Below, piece by piece: positions 37,875 through 49,410 of a DNA stretch of 64,000 nt. The notes beneath the pieces are model-generated. The model saw only the letters and a list, made by a program, of their open reading frames with translations. It did not search any database and was not told the DNA's origin. Numbering within the stretch: the first letter of the stretch is position 1; each line of letters starts with the position of its first letter. The stretch covers positions 248,001 through 312,000 of the forward strand of contig QVRM01001115.1 of NCBI GenBank assembly GCA_003439945.1. Reading direction: 5' to 3'. This DNA comes from Dermanyssus gallinae (lineage: Eukaryota; Arthropoda; Arachnida; Mesostigmata; Dermanyssidae). The position numbers and the translations under genes are program-made.

Positions 37875-37918
37875 TTTTTATTAAATGCTACTAAACTATA
37901 TATATATATATATATATT
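37643..37918. repeat. Three (AT)n tracts
   Basis: 37643-37690, 37797-37873 and 37897-37918. The last two share a flanking phrase of the type TACTAAACTATA. Confidence 0.95.
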
Positions 37919-39642
37919 GCAGAAATAAGTATATTGAATTCTCTGTAGTATGCATATAAAACAGATTAAACTAGTTTCAGAACACGTCCCTGAGGCACTC
38001 ACGTCATTGCTGATGAACGCGTCACATTGAAGCAGTCTTTATATTGTTTCACAACGTCGTAGACTTTTTGAAAGCCGTCTTTATAGAAGTAAAACCATAT
38101 TATTTGTTATGAAAAATATAGTAAGCTTGTATGCATTGTTCCAATATAATCAATAGCAATATCGCTTCACTATTGTACTTATGGCTCTTGCTAATACCAT
38201 GTTGTTTACTTCCAGTTATCTCGCAGGCTTCAATATGGTCTGTTAAATGTTCGGTATAATGCTCTCTCTAAAATGCTATTCATTGCCGATAGCCAAACCG
38301 TATCTAAAAAAACATATCGAAGCTATTAAAAAGGTTTAAGTAATTGTTTACGCTGACTTTCAAGACGTTCTTATATTTACAGCAACCCCCTAGTCACGCA
38401 AACATTACATGATTGCATGAAAATACCTGTCTTAAAATACACGAACAATTGGGACAACAAATAACGCATTGCGCTATTATAATATTCACCCACATAATCT
38501 CCGAAGCAATAACTGCAAGGACAGAGAGAGAGAGAGAGAGTCAATAATATGTTCTCATGGCGCCTAGCACGAATGTTTATGTCATAAGTTTGCGAAATTG
38601 AAGAAACGTATGTTGTCAATTCTGCAAATTTGTGTGTCCCCTATTTTAACTAAATAAATCTATTATTGACTTGACTTGACAATATTATTGGTTATACAGT
38701 CTGCCGTTTTTTAAATATATCAGCAATATTATTATCCAAATGTATATTTAAGTCATACTACTATAAACTGCGAAGATAATGCTGTTCACTTTTTGTAGAA
38801 TAGAAGATGAGAACTAGAGGATTTGTAGACAATAATACCGGCAGTATTTAGCACCAGAAGTCGCGGGTTACATCTGGGCAAGATGCATGACCTCTCTAAG
38901 TGATTTTTCACAATATTTAAAAGTTTGTATTACACTTATAATACATATGTTTTATTTTAAGATACACCCTCTTGGCTTCATAGCCAATCAATAGCTCCAT
39001 AACCAAGCAATTTCAAGACTTATCTCCATTAAGTGTTCACGATTTCCTAATAAACGAAAGACAACCGCCTGCATAGAAAATAAAAATTGGCCAGTTTTTG
39101 CCGGAATAATTTCAGCAAAAGGCAGGTGAACAGTGTGTGCAGTCACCGCTTTCCCGATAACGAAGCGAGATGACGCAAGTTGATCCGTTCATTCAAAGAT
39201 CGCACAAAAACGTCCCAAACAACGTCCCACCACTAGCTACAAATGGCCAACTGCGTAGAGTCTTGGTCACCCGACAACCGTGCACCGTGATCAGGGTAAC
39301 CCTTGGTCGCTGCTCATCAGCAAATGAGAGATGAGAGCCACGATGAACCAACGACTACGGCACGCACTACAGGACAGAGTAAATCAGCAGCCGCCGCAGC
39401 AGTGGAGGCCAGTTTGTTGTGCTGAGAATTTGCTTTGTCGTCGTCTTTGCAGTTTGCGGGCCGCGCCAAGCAGACTGCTGTGCCGATGTTGTGACTCAAC
39501 TCGAGCGTAGTGGGACATCTTTCCTTCGAAAGGAGGGAAATTCCTCCTATCCCCCCCCTACAAAAAAAGAGGGGGCATTTACTATCGAGATATATGTATG
39601 TCGGCTTTCTTTCATCGTTCCTTTTCTCGGTTTCCTTCTTTT

Positions 39643-39644
<2 letters not shown>

Positions 39645-39674
<30 letters not shown>
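39645..39674. repeat. (AT)n microsatellite
   Basis: About 15 units. Confidence 0.95.
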
Positions 39675-39677
<3 letters not shown>

Positions 39678-39934
39678 TGTGGAGACAGGCGTTCGAGGCA
39701 CAACGAGGATGCATCATAGCAAAAGAAAGAGAGACCCCTGGGTGATTGTCGTCAAGGGTAGGCGGTGGCAACTCGGAGAGATTTGTGGGCGACCAGGCCG
39801 ACGTGGGGACGACAACGCAGGCAACGGCGTGTTCATGGTGCGTTCGCGTCGTATTGACTTGCAGATGACGGCTAGACAGGCTGGCGCCCCCGTCGTCGTT
39901 GTCGCCGGCGTCATCGCCCCCCCCCCGTGGCCCG

Positions 39935-40042
39935 CTCCCGCCGCGGAGAAACCCGGAGGTTTTTCCCTCCCGTCGCAGAGAAACCGGGGGGTTTTGCCCT
40001 CCCGCCGCAGAGAAACCGGGGGGTTTTGCCCTCCCTTGGCAG
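39935..40042. repeat. Minisatellite, 32-bp unit, 3.4 copies
   Basis: CTCCCGTCGCAGAGAAACCG followed by GGGGGTTTTGCC repeats at 39935, 39967 and 39999, with a partial unit at 40031. Confidence 0.9.
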
Positions 40043-43000
40043 TAACCAACCAGCGCAGCGAACTTGCCGGCCAACCGCGCCGACACGCCGATCGACTATC
40101 ACGCTGTACGTACAGTGCATCGTCCATTGCTGTACGCGCTCTACTCTGTATGTGTCACTCCTCGCGCTCAGGGCGCTGACGGCGGCCGCGTATGACGGCT
40201 AAAAGTTTGGGGTCTCGTCTGATGCCCCTTGCTGGCCCTGAGTCGCCGCTGGCCGAAGTAGTACTAGCAGTACAGTAGTACATTGAGTAGTAGCAGTAAT
40301 AGTCGTAGTATTGGCAGTCAAAGTAGTAGTACTAGAAGTAGTAGCAGTATTAGACTGAACCCACTTGAGCTTAGCGGCGCCAATGTGTAGGCACACGCTC
40401 ACACACACACACACCACAGCCAGAAGCTCTAACCGGCATCTGGAAGGAAGCCAGATATAACCGGCAATCAGGATTGCCGCGCCGACTGCCGAACTGATGG
40501 ATTAATGGATTCGTATGAGGCGGCGGCTCCGAATGAATCTCCTACGAGATACTGCACAGTTGTGGCTAAAATGACGGCCCATGAAACAAGAACACGCAAA
40601 GGAGGAAGATGAGGAAAAAGAAGCAGCAGCAGCCGAATGGATGTGGACAAGCGGATGTCGATTTTTTGCAAGTCGCTTAGCTCTGTGCTGCTAGCACACA
40701 TTATTGCAAATATGCGGTGTCATCACGACAGTGTGACTATATCGTATGCACAAGTAAAGAAAAGATGACAAGATAGCCTGGGCTTTGTGGCGGATGTATG
40801 TGCCGAGAAAAGTACGACGGTTGCTAAAAAGTAGCACTAATTAATATCGACTTAGCCTCACAAGCGTTACGTGGGTGGGTGCCTGCGTGTCCTCCTGAGT
40901 AGATCAAAAGCGTGTGTTTATCTCTGTGTGTACGTGTGATAAGTGTATCGCGGTAAATATCAGCTGTCCCAACACGCACGCACTTGACGCCCGCAAGTCG
41001 GTCTGTGTTCGACCGATCGACGACACAGACCACGACTCGCGGTCTCCGATTGGGGCCTGAGAAGCAAAGGTGGCGGCGTAGCTTGTACACTAAACTTTAT
41101 CTCTACGCTCGTACATATATAGATAGAGTATGTTTTTAGCTCAGAGAGCGGGCTCCCGTCGGCGTCCGTTCCGTTGACATCTAGGGACACCTCGATCTAT
41201 CATGATGAACCGTCTGTCCGAACGAGTGCGCAAGAAGGTCTCGACTTGCCATGCCGTTGATCTTGGAACGTCGACTTCGACCAGCGATAACACCCTTCGA
41301 GGCAAGGAGGGAGGAAGGGCAGAGCCACAACAAGCCAAAGGCGGAACTTGTTCGGTCACGCTGTGGACGTAGTAACTTCGTATCCAGCCGGCGTATACCT
41401 AGGCGACTACCTCCAGCCGCGCCCCACCTCTACACCCCTACTCCCGCCACAGCCCTCCCCCTACCGACCCAAGTCGAGCCCGGGTTGCTTTCTCCTACCA
41501 ACGAGAAGGGAAGCAACCTGCCTTCATCCATTGATCATTAGGGCAACTTTTAATGGCGGCGACAACCGCGTTTATAATGATTTTTACCCCATCCGGCTGG
41601 TGACACAAATAACTCGCAGCTTGACCCCCAGCCCCTTCCCCATCCGCTCGCCGGTACGTTGGCCCGTCTTCTCGTCGTGCCGTTGATGGACACGAAAGAG
41701 ATTGCCGCTACCGCTGGCTGCATCCCGACCACCTCCGTTAGTTCGCCGTTCGGAGCGTGAGACCTTTCTTCTGCGTCTACTGTTCTCTCTCTCGTTTCTC
41801 TCGCAGTCTTTCAGTCTCTCTGTCTGTCTGCCATCTGCTCGTTCTCGTCACTCACACTTCTTGTTGGCCTTGCCATAGAGACTCATAGAGTTGACGCGGA
41901 CCAGCCGACCTACGTACCGCCCAACTTAACTCTTCTTCTTAGACATTATCTTTAGTTGAGAACCAATTACCGGTCAGCAACCGACAACCGGCCCGCCGAT
42001 ATGTCGTTCGATAATAAATATATCGTTTGCTGCTATTAGAAGCGTTGCATTTGCTTCCGCTGCTGTTGTTGTTGGTGCTGCTCGCAGTGTTGTTATTGGC
42101 GTCGCTCACATTGACGTTGTTAGCGTTATCGTTGCAGCAGCAGCTGCTGGGTTGTTGTTGCTATCGTCATTACCATAATGTTGTCTATGACGGCATGTGT
42201 GCCTGTTAGTGGACTCGCTTCCTCTGTTCCTCTGGTCCAGCCTGTTCTTCCCCCAAACTTTTCGGATCGCGCTTTCCTATCGTATCGGGCACACCAAAAC
42301 GCTGGGCTACAGCTGGGCAGCGTGTTCACGCGGAAAACGCACACAAGCTTCTCTTCTCACGGAATCGAAGCTCTCCACTACGACAGGCACACGACTGCGT
42401 CCAAATCTAGTCCTTGACTGCTTGACGGTCGCGGCTGGGGCAGCTAGCTTTGGCTTTTGTCGTTTTGCGTTTCTTCGTTTCCGATTGCCCGTCGTCCACC
42501 CTAGTCCACTGCCTCCCTGTTGCCCCCCTCCCACACCCTGTTTTGCTTTCCTGTTATGTCTGTCAGCTGGAAGCAAAATTTGGACTCTGAACCGCAAACC
42601 AAGCAATCCGATTCAATCGACAGCTGACCATGTGAGCCATCCGTTCTTGATGGGGGGCGGGGCCTATGGTCGACGCGAATCGAGCCGCCTCTAGTTTGAT
42701 TCGCAATCACGTCCACGATCTTTTCAACAGTCAGCTGTTCTAGATTGTACTCGGACGGCAGAGGCAGACGCAGCAGTAGCATCACCAGCATCAGGAATAC
42801 CTCGATCATCAGCGCCACCACAACCAGTGGAACCAGTGGTGCCGGCGTTTCTCCTAGCTGCTGCTTTTTCTATCGCCGTCCTCGCCGCTATCGCTGTCAA
42901 GCTATCACCCACAAGCGCCTTGACGACCATCCGGCGTCGGCGTCGTCGTCGTCATCGTCATTCCACTGGCGGCTGGACGTTTTTGAATACTGGCCGATCA

Positions 43001-45819
43001 ATGCGCGGGCGAGCAGTTAATTAGAAGCCAGTGAGCAGCAGTCGTCCAAGCGGAAACCCAATCGTCGTTCTGCCGTTCGACATTCCGCTGGCCGAGTACG
43101 CAGACATCCACCGCCGCCGCCGCCATCGCCGTCGCGTGTTCTTGTCCGGCAGGCGTCGCGTGCACTCGCGTGAAACTGCGTGCAGAACCAGCATTGCCCC
43201 TCCGTCTAAAAAGTCGTTGTCTGTCTTTGTGCCCCTCTCCCCCCAGCTTCCCCCCCCCCCACTCTATCTATCTCTCTCTCTCGCGCGCTCTCACTATCTT
43301 TTTCCCCCTGTCTAACTGCCTGCTGTCCAAATGTGTTTCCGTCTGCCAGTCTGTTTGGCTGTCTGTAACCCGCTCATCCGGCAGTCCAGCGCGCCGGCCA
43401 TCCAGCCAATCCATCCGTCTATCGTGGCGTGGCGTTCATTCACACATGGACGCCTCCCACGTCCATATATCTCCCTGCATGCGGCTCGTTTCTCATATCC
43501 ACTCACCCAGTGAGCCGCTCGACCAACCAGCGCGCTGGCCGTAAGGGGGACAGCAGACGTGCAGCAATCGCTCGTGCAGCATCGTGCAGCAATCCTGCTC
43601 TCGATGTCTTCCTTTTTGGGGTCTTCCCAATGTCGCCTCCGACCACTTTTGTCGCTTACTCGCTGCGTTTCTCTTGTGATCCTTCTCCTTCGTCTTCTTC
43701 TTCTTATGCTTGTTCCCTTTTGTGCCTCTCGTTTTCTTCTTACGGCCCACCACGATCATGCTCTGCTCGGACTTGCTCAGACGCGCTCGGACGGCCTAGG
43801 GCGGCCACGGCTATTGAGCAGTCGGTGGCGGCTGCGTAATGAGTGATGCCTCACTAACGTCAACATGAGGACTGCAGCGATTATTGTTCTAGTAATAGCA
43901 GCAGCATCACAATCACCACTATCATCACCACCACCGTCACGACCAGTATAAGCATTAGCATCAGCAGTGATGATGATAATAATAATAGTAAGATGTGCTC
44001 AAGTTGAGCGATTGCCATATATTGGGAAACTGTCATCCAAACGTGCTCCTGTGTAGATAATGGCTAGCGTGTACAATGTCAACGTGTACACGTATATGTG
44101 AAAGTAAATAGTACCCTTAAACGTGCAGGCAGGTTGGGCAAGCGGGCGTGAGCGTACAGTCTGTGTTGTTTGGCTTTGTTTTCGAGACGCAATTGATGTA
44201 TCGTTACCTCTCCTATCGTAATCTGTAAAGTGCACACACAAAAACGCAAAAGCAGAAGGGGAACCGAGGAATGTTTTAAGAAGGCGGGTTAAAAGTGGTT
44301 CAACGCACGACTACAATGTGTGCATACTTCAGGGGGCGCGCGTTTAAAGGGATCTAGAGACAACGAATATAAGTCGAGGGAGCCCGGGGGGGGGGGAGGG
44401 AACAAACAGTAGAAACGATAAAGGCTTCGGTTTGTGGTGCTCATTTATCTATTTATCCATACTAGTGAAATGCTTAGCCTCGACCACTGGCGGCTTGCCC
44501 CCACACATACCTATCTTTTTGCCCTTTGTGACTCGTAGAGATCCGTCTCGAGGTCATCTCATGTATCATCGGCACGACGTCATCGTTGTGGTCGTTGTGT
44601 CCTGCCATTGCTGTGGTTGGCGTTTTCATTGCTCTAGTCCTCGTTGTCTATGCCGCTGTCGCAACCGACTTCGTCATCTTGTGCTCGGCGGGCTAAGCTA
44701 GGGTTAAACCAAATACACTGCTGCTGCTGCTGCTTATAAAGATACGAGAGATGCTCCACTGGCCACGAAAACGAGCGTGGGGGCTCCTAACCGCTAGTCG
44801 GCTCATTCCAGGACAAAGAAGCCAGAAGGGTGCTTGCCTTCTGCTTATTTCCCGAATGAGCGGCCGAGGAAACGAAGTGCGGGGGACGCGGGGTACATCG
44901 AGGGAGGCGAAGAGTAAAGTGGGCACAGTGGATATAGGCTTCGGATATCACATGATGGCCTAGCAAGTCCGCGCGTTGTGCTGTCGTCCTGTGCTACTTC
45001 TACTACTGGCGGCAGTCAGGCGTCCAAGATGGTTTTATCTGCTAACTAGCCTGAGGATACCATGTAGATCTTTCCGCCGTTCCTTCCGGACACGCCCGCA
45101 CAATCGTTGTAGATTACTACGATGCCGAGAGACGATTCTGCAAAACGCAGCCATGGCGTAGCGGCGACAACAGTAGATCGATGTTAAAGGAGCATACATT
45201 ATTACTAGTATTATTATTATTCCCTATATTATAATCTCGCGTGGACCAGTGTCCTGCTGAAACGGACACCAATCTGTACGGCCGTCGTGCTGTCCGACCA
45301 GGGAGCGCGTCTCAGCAAAGCTGTAGCAGCAGCAGCAGCTACAGCGGCAGCAGCAGCTGATTTTGAATGGTAGACCGGCACACCGTCCGCGGCGTATTCC
45401 CGACCTACGCAGAATCGCGCAGAATGAACAGATAACCTCTTCTCTTCTCCCCCCTCGCTCGACCCTTCTTTACGCACTGTGCACTTCGGCTCGGTGCAAC
45501 CAAGCTCGAAAGACAAGCGTCCTCTAACCCGCCTCCCCATATCTGAGCAAGCTACTACGGCGGTCGCTACCACCGCCTCCGCTTACCAATGTCCGGCTGT
45601 GTTGAAGCCCGCCGACGGCGGCGGCAGGCATCTGGAGCGCCCCGTCTGCACCTGGGGTATTTAGGGCAAAAAGGGAGGCGGGGGTGAAGGGCGTCGGACG
45701 ACAGCAGCAGCAGAGGATCTTGCTCTCGGCCGCAGAAGCCATCCAGTGCTTCCTGTCTGTGTGGCCAATTTCTGGTGCGCTTCCAATAGGCCGCATGGCG
45801 ATAGAAACGAACAGAAGTG

Positions 45820-45845
45820 AAAGGGGTTGCGTCGGCAACCCCTTT
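45820..45845. repeat. 11-bp hairpin with a tetraloop
   Basis: AAAGGGGTTGC pairs exactly with GCAACCCCTTT around the loop GTCG and is followed by T and a CAACAACAG repeat. It looks like a bacterial terminator, but in this setting that is coincidence. Confidence 0.75.
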
Positions 45846-46293
45846 TACAACAACAACAGCAGCAGCAGCAGCAGCGACAAGTGCTTTTACTGCAACTCGT
45901 ACTACTACGACGACGGCGATGACGACCACTAGTATCCCCGCCACTGACTGACTAACTGACTCGCTGCTGGCTGGCTGATGGCCCGACTCTCTACGATGAG
46001 CTTATGAGGCATGAAAGCGATAAGTGATAGCTCGTTGCTACGGGGGACTGCCAAACGAGAATTGCCTCTGACAGGTTTCCGCGGCGCGTCGACGGGTCCG
46101 CTCGCCGCCGGCGTATTTTTTTTCTCCGCTCCGCCCGCTCATCATGGCTCCGTGTCGGCCCTTTTGGTCGTGTTCTGTTCCGTTGACTCGTCTTCGAGCA
46201 ACTTCTTTCTTGCCAGCGCTCGACGCTTTTATCTCTAGGGCTCGCGTTTGCCCTCTCTTTCTCTCCCACGATGTATACACACGCACACACATC

Positions 46294-46300
<7 letters not shown>

Positions 46301-46326
<26 letters not shown>
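46301..46326. repeat. (AT)n microsatellite
   Basis: About 13 units after a CACACA run. Confidence 0.95.
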
Positions 46327-47404
46327 TGATATGTGTCCACTTTTTTCGCTCTCACCGCCCTCTGTTTTCTCTTTCTTCTGTCTTCTACTTCGGTTTTGCC
46401 GTTCTATTTCGGTGCTGTTCACACACGTACACTTGTGCTGCTATACATGCTGCAGATGCTTCTGCTCTGCTGTGAGCCTCTTTTGGGTGCCGCAGTTACT
46501 CGCTTCCGGTGAGTACGCGGCGGCCTCATCGACGCCACCCGGTGGATACACCGATGACTAGCTCCAATTCTTCATTCTTCTAACGTCGAAGCTGTCGAAT
46601 CAAGTGTGATGAAACGATAGAGCGGATCCAGGCAAAGGGAGATGGCAGAATAGAGAGAGGGGCAAAAGGGACAAAGGGTTGGACGAGTCTTTTATATACC
46701 CCCCCCCCCCCCAACCTGTAAGTGATTTTTCATACCATTCAACAAAGTGTCCAGCAGACGTAAATTAACAGGAATGTCCTGCATCTATCTCTACCAGACT
46801 CAGCTAGTCGACTTACTGCCACCGTTGTTCAGAGGAATGACCATCTATTCGGCCAACAATAATTGCCTACCGTTTGTCTGCGGTTCTCTCTTTCTCTTTC
46901 GCTGTGTGTCCGAACAAAAAATGCTTGGTCGAACCGCGATAGTCCTCCATAATGCTCGACTATCTAAAAAAAATAGAGATGGTTGCAATTCGTACTATAA
47001 AAAACTGCTAACGGAGTCGAGTCAAGAAGATGATCGGTGACTCTGAAATTAGCAGGACGAGGAATCGCACTGCCAGGCTTTACGGCAGCAAGACAGATAC
47101 CTAACCTAGGTGACCGTGCGTTAGCATTGCACGCTTGAGTTTAACATTGTTAAGGCCCAAACAAATAGGCACATCAAAATGCAACAATGTAGACCGCTCG
47201 AATTATACCTAAGCATCATCACATACCATTAATCATACCAAAGCGCCATAACAGCGCTCGGAGAATCTGTATGGCTTGTTTTTGTACGGTGGAGCTCAGA
47301 CCGTGGCCACAAAATAGAAGCAAATACGCCGGGCTTATATGATAGGTTGTCTTGTTCTCATTGAGCTCTAGTGTAACTCAAAACGGCCTCCCTTGATTTT
47401 GCAG

Positions 47405-47563
47405 TTCCACCAAAAATCGATGAGGAGTTCAGCTCGAATGAAGTCACCGTACGTGAGAGCTCCAATGTGTCGCTGAGGTGTCGAGCTACCGGAAATCCGA
47501 ACCCGGACATCCGTTGGAAGAGAGAACATGACCTCAAGATCCATACTTCGCCCGACGATAAAG
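47405..47563 (+). CDS. DIP/lachesin-like adhesion gene, Ig2 exon a
   Basis: 159-nt exon, acceptor TTTTGCAG, donor GTAGGC, phase 1 in and out. The joined codon makes Val, giving VPPKI at the Ig1-Ig2 hinge, a conserved motif in DIP and IgLON-type proteins. It then gives the VTVRESSNVSLRC strand with the first Cys of Ig2, the GNPNPDIRWKRE core Trp segment, and a polar SPDDK loop. NVS is a potential N-glycosylation site. The length is a multiple of three, so skipping would keep frame but destroy Ig2. The donor is followed by an (AT)n run at 47587-47634. Confidence 0.93.
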
Positions 47564-47586
47564 GTAGGCTATATGAGACGTAAGTC

Positions 47587-47596
47587 TATATATATG

Positions 47597-47634
<38 letters not shown>
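47587..47634. repeat. (TA)n microsatellite after the Ig2 exon a
   Basis: About 22 units with TG and AA breaks, 24 bases after the splice donor. Confidence 0.95.
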
Positions 47635-47636
<2 letters not shown>

Positions 47637-48740
47637 GGCTGATGATGATGATATCATGCTTGATAATCATTAATGAAAGTGCAATACGATACGACAGTCC
47701 TACATCATGTCACCAATATATATCATATATATACTTAAACGTGCAAGCATAAACATAGCGCACGAGCGCTACTCAAAGTCTCCGACAGTTTTACGTACGC
47801 AAAGTGTTCTTATGTTGCTCACTGTTGTTTAATCTAGGTGTGAATAGTGTATGCAACGCCATCTGCCCTTAAGTTTAACACATTTGCGGCTCCATTTGCT
47901 TTGTTCTTCTCTGATAGTTGAAACATTACAAAGCATTGAAATAGCGTCACACCTACACCTAAACAGGACTCATTGAATAGAACCTGATTAGGCATGATAC
48001 AATGGTTCATTGTAGATATCACGGTTAGATTAAAATTGTTGCTGAAAAGATTTGCGAACATAACAGAATACTAAATTCGAATATGTGTTCAAACTGTTAG
48101 AAACCCCGAATGTTCGGTGCAATTAGAAGTATAACGATTTTCCTTTTCAAAAGTCTGTTACAAATATTAGAGTCTACTACTGTTATTTATGTTGGTGTTG
48201 TTTTTGTTGTTGTCGCTCTGACATAATTACAATTACTATCAGTTTGTGATCCCACATTTGCTCGGATTCGTCTAGACTCGAAGGCCCATTAGCCTAATGT
48301 AAAAGATCATATTAACTCCGATGCACAATCATCGGCTGGTCGGCGTTCCGCACGCGGGCGGTCTATATGTGCTCGTATGTTTATATCTACTTATTGTATC
48401 GCTGATTTTAAATACACACGCACACACACAATTTGCAGCCGGAACTGATCGAATCACGTTGCGCCGCGCATCTATCTTTGTTCGGCGGCAATCAGCCGAG
48501 ACAGAAGGATTTGTGGCGGCAGAGAACCAAACGGAGCGGCCCCGGCGGGGAAGCCACCCGTTATCTCCGAATGCCGTCGGGGCAGGACGGGCTGGATCCA
48601 TAATGCATCCCGCTGATGCCTGGTGGGCTTTTCGGTCGATGATACGGCAGCTTGGCCCGTCGGGGTTGTCGCTCTGCAGTCGCTCGGGGCCGCCACCGAA
48701 GGGCTCGGTCGAACAAACAGCGTTGACTCGTGTTTCCCAC

Positions 48741-48821
48741 ACACAGATCCCCTCGGAATCTCCAACACAGATCCCCTCGGAGTCCCCAACACAGATGCCC
48801 TCGGAAACCCCAACACACCCA
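48741..48821. repeat. Minisatellite, 24-bp unit, 3.4 copies
   Basis: ACACAGATCCCCTCGGAATC plus TCCA repeats at 48741, 48765 and 48789, then a partial unit. The unit keeps frame and reads as an eight-residue TQIPSESP repeat, within a 244-codon open stretch (48321-49055) that has no known domain. Confidence 0.9.
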
Positions 48822-49238
48822 CCAGCCCCCCCAGAGCTGGCAGGCGCGAGGGTGCGCGCGAGAGCTCGCTACCTCGCTGTCCTGGTTTCAACAGCTTGCC
48901 TATATGAACTGGCTCATTTCGACTTCTGCTTCTGTTGCTCATTCTACCACCACTTTTACTACTACTACGACTGCATCCAACAGAGAAGTGCAAGTTTGGG
49001 CCAGTGGCGATGCATAAGACTGGCAATAGTGGTACTCTCAAGCCAGCTAGTATGAGTCAGCCTATACAAAATTGCTGACGAGCTAAAAAAGACCGCCACC
49101 GAAAATGTCCGCAACATTTCTGAACAATTGAGCTCTCTTGTTCAACTGATTTTAATTCAGCGACTATAATGTGTCTGATTTCTGCGTTGATTTTGATTTG
49201 ATACAGGACCGCTGGCTATCTTTTGACATAAAGTAAAG

Positions 49239-49410
49239 TTTTCGGGCTGACCCTCCGCCAAGATTTAACGTCCGCGGGACTGCTATTCGCATTGCTTCAT
49301 AGACGAACCCCTATAAATACAAATGTGCAACGGTGGAGCTCGAACCTGCGCACTCATGTGTCTCCTCCGGTTGCGAGTAGGCGCAGACGAATGCACCACG
49401 CCATCGAGGT
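49239..49410 (-). mobile_element. tRNA-derived SINE, family B, copy 2 (head kept)
   Basis: On the minus strand: GATGGCGTGGTGCATTCGTC (A-box-like, two mismatches), then GGTTCGAGCTC (B-box, one mismatch), then a body with CACATTTGTATTTATAGGGG. The plus-strand sequence from TTTTCGGGC to CCTCCGGTTGCG is shared with 24051-24189. Confidence 0.7.

Larger units (their letters stand above)
32940..47404 (+). other. Intron between Ig1 and Ig2 (14.5 kb)
   Basis: Bounded by GTAAGC and TTTGCAG. The first kilobase holds (AT)n, (TAA)n and a retrotransposon 3' end. 34500-37300 and 39700-46600 are GC-rich with trinucleotide repeats and minisatellites, and 37600-39300 is AT-rich. Long open frames in the GC-rich parts have repeat or biased composition, and none matches a family I know. 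Confidence 0.8.

Noticed and set aside
38855..38890. Possible tRNA-like T-arm
   Set aside because: A single box-like word without an A-box or stems.
45820..45845. Rho-independent terminator
   Set aside because: The window is eukaryotic intron; the resemblance is coincidence.
47040..47120. Possible tRNA gene on the minus strand
   Set aside because: Only a weak B-box-like word and no cloverleaf.
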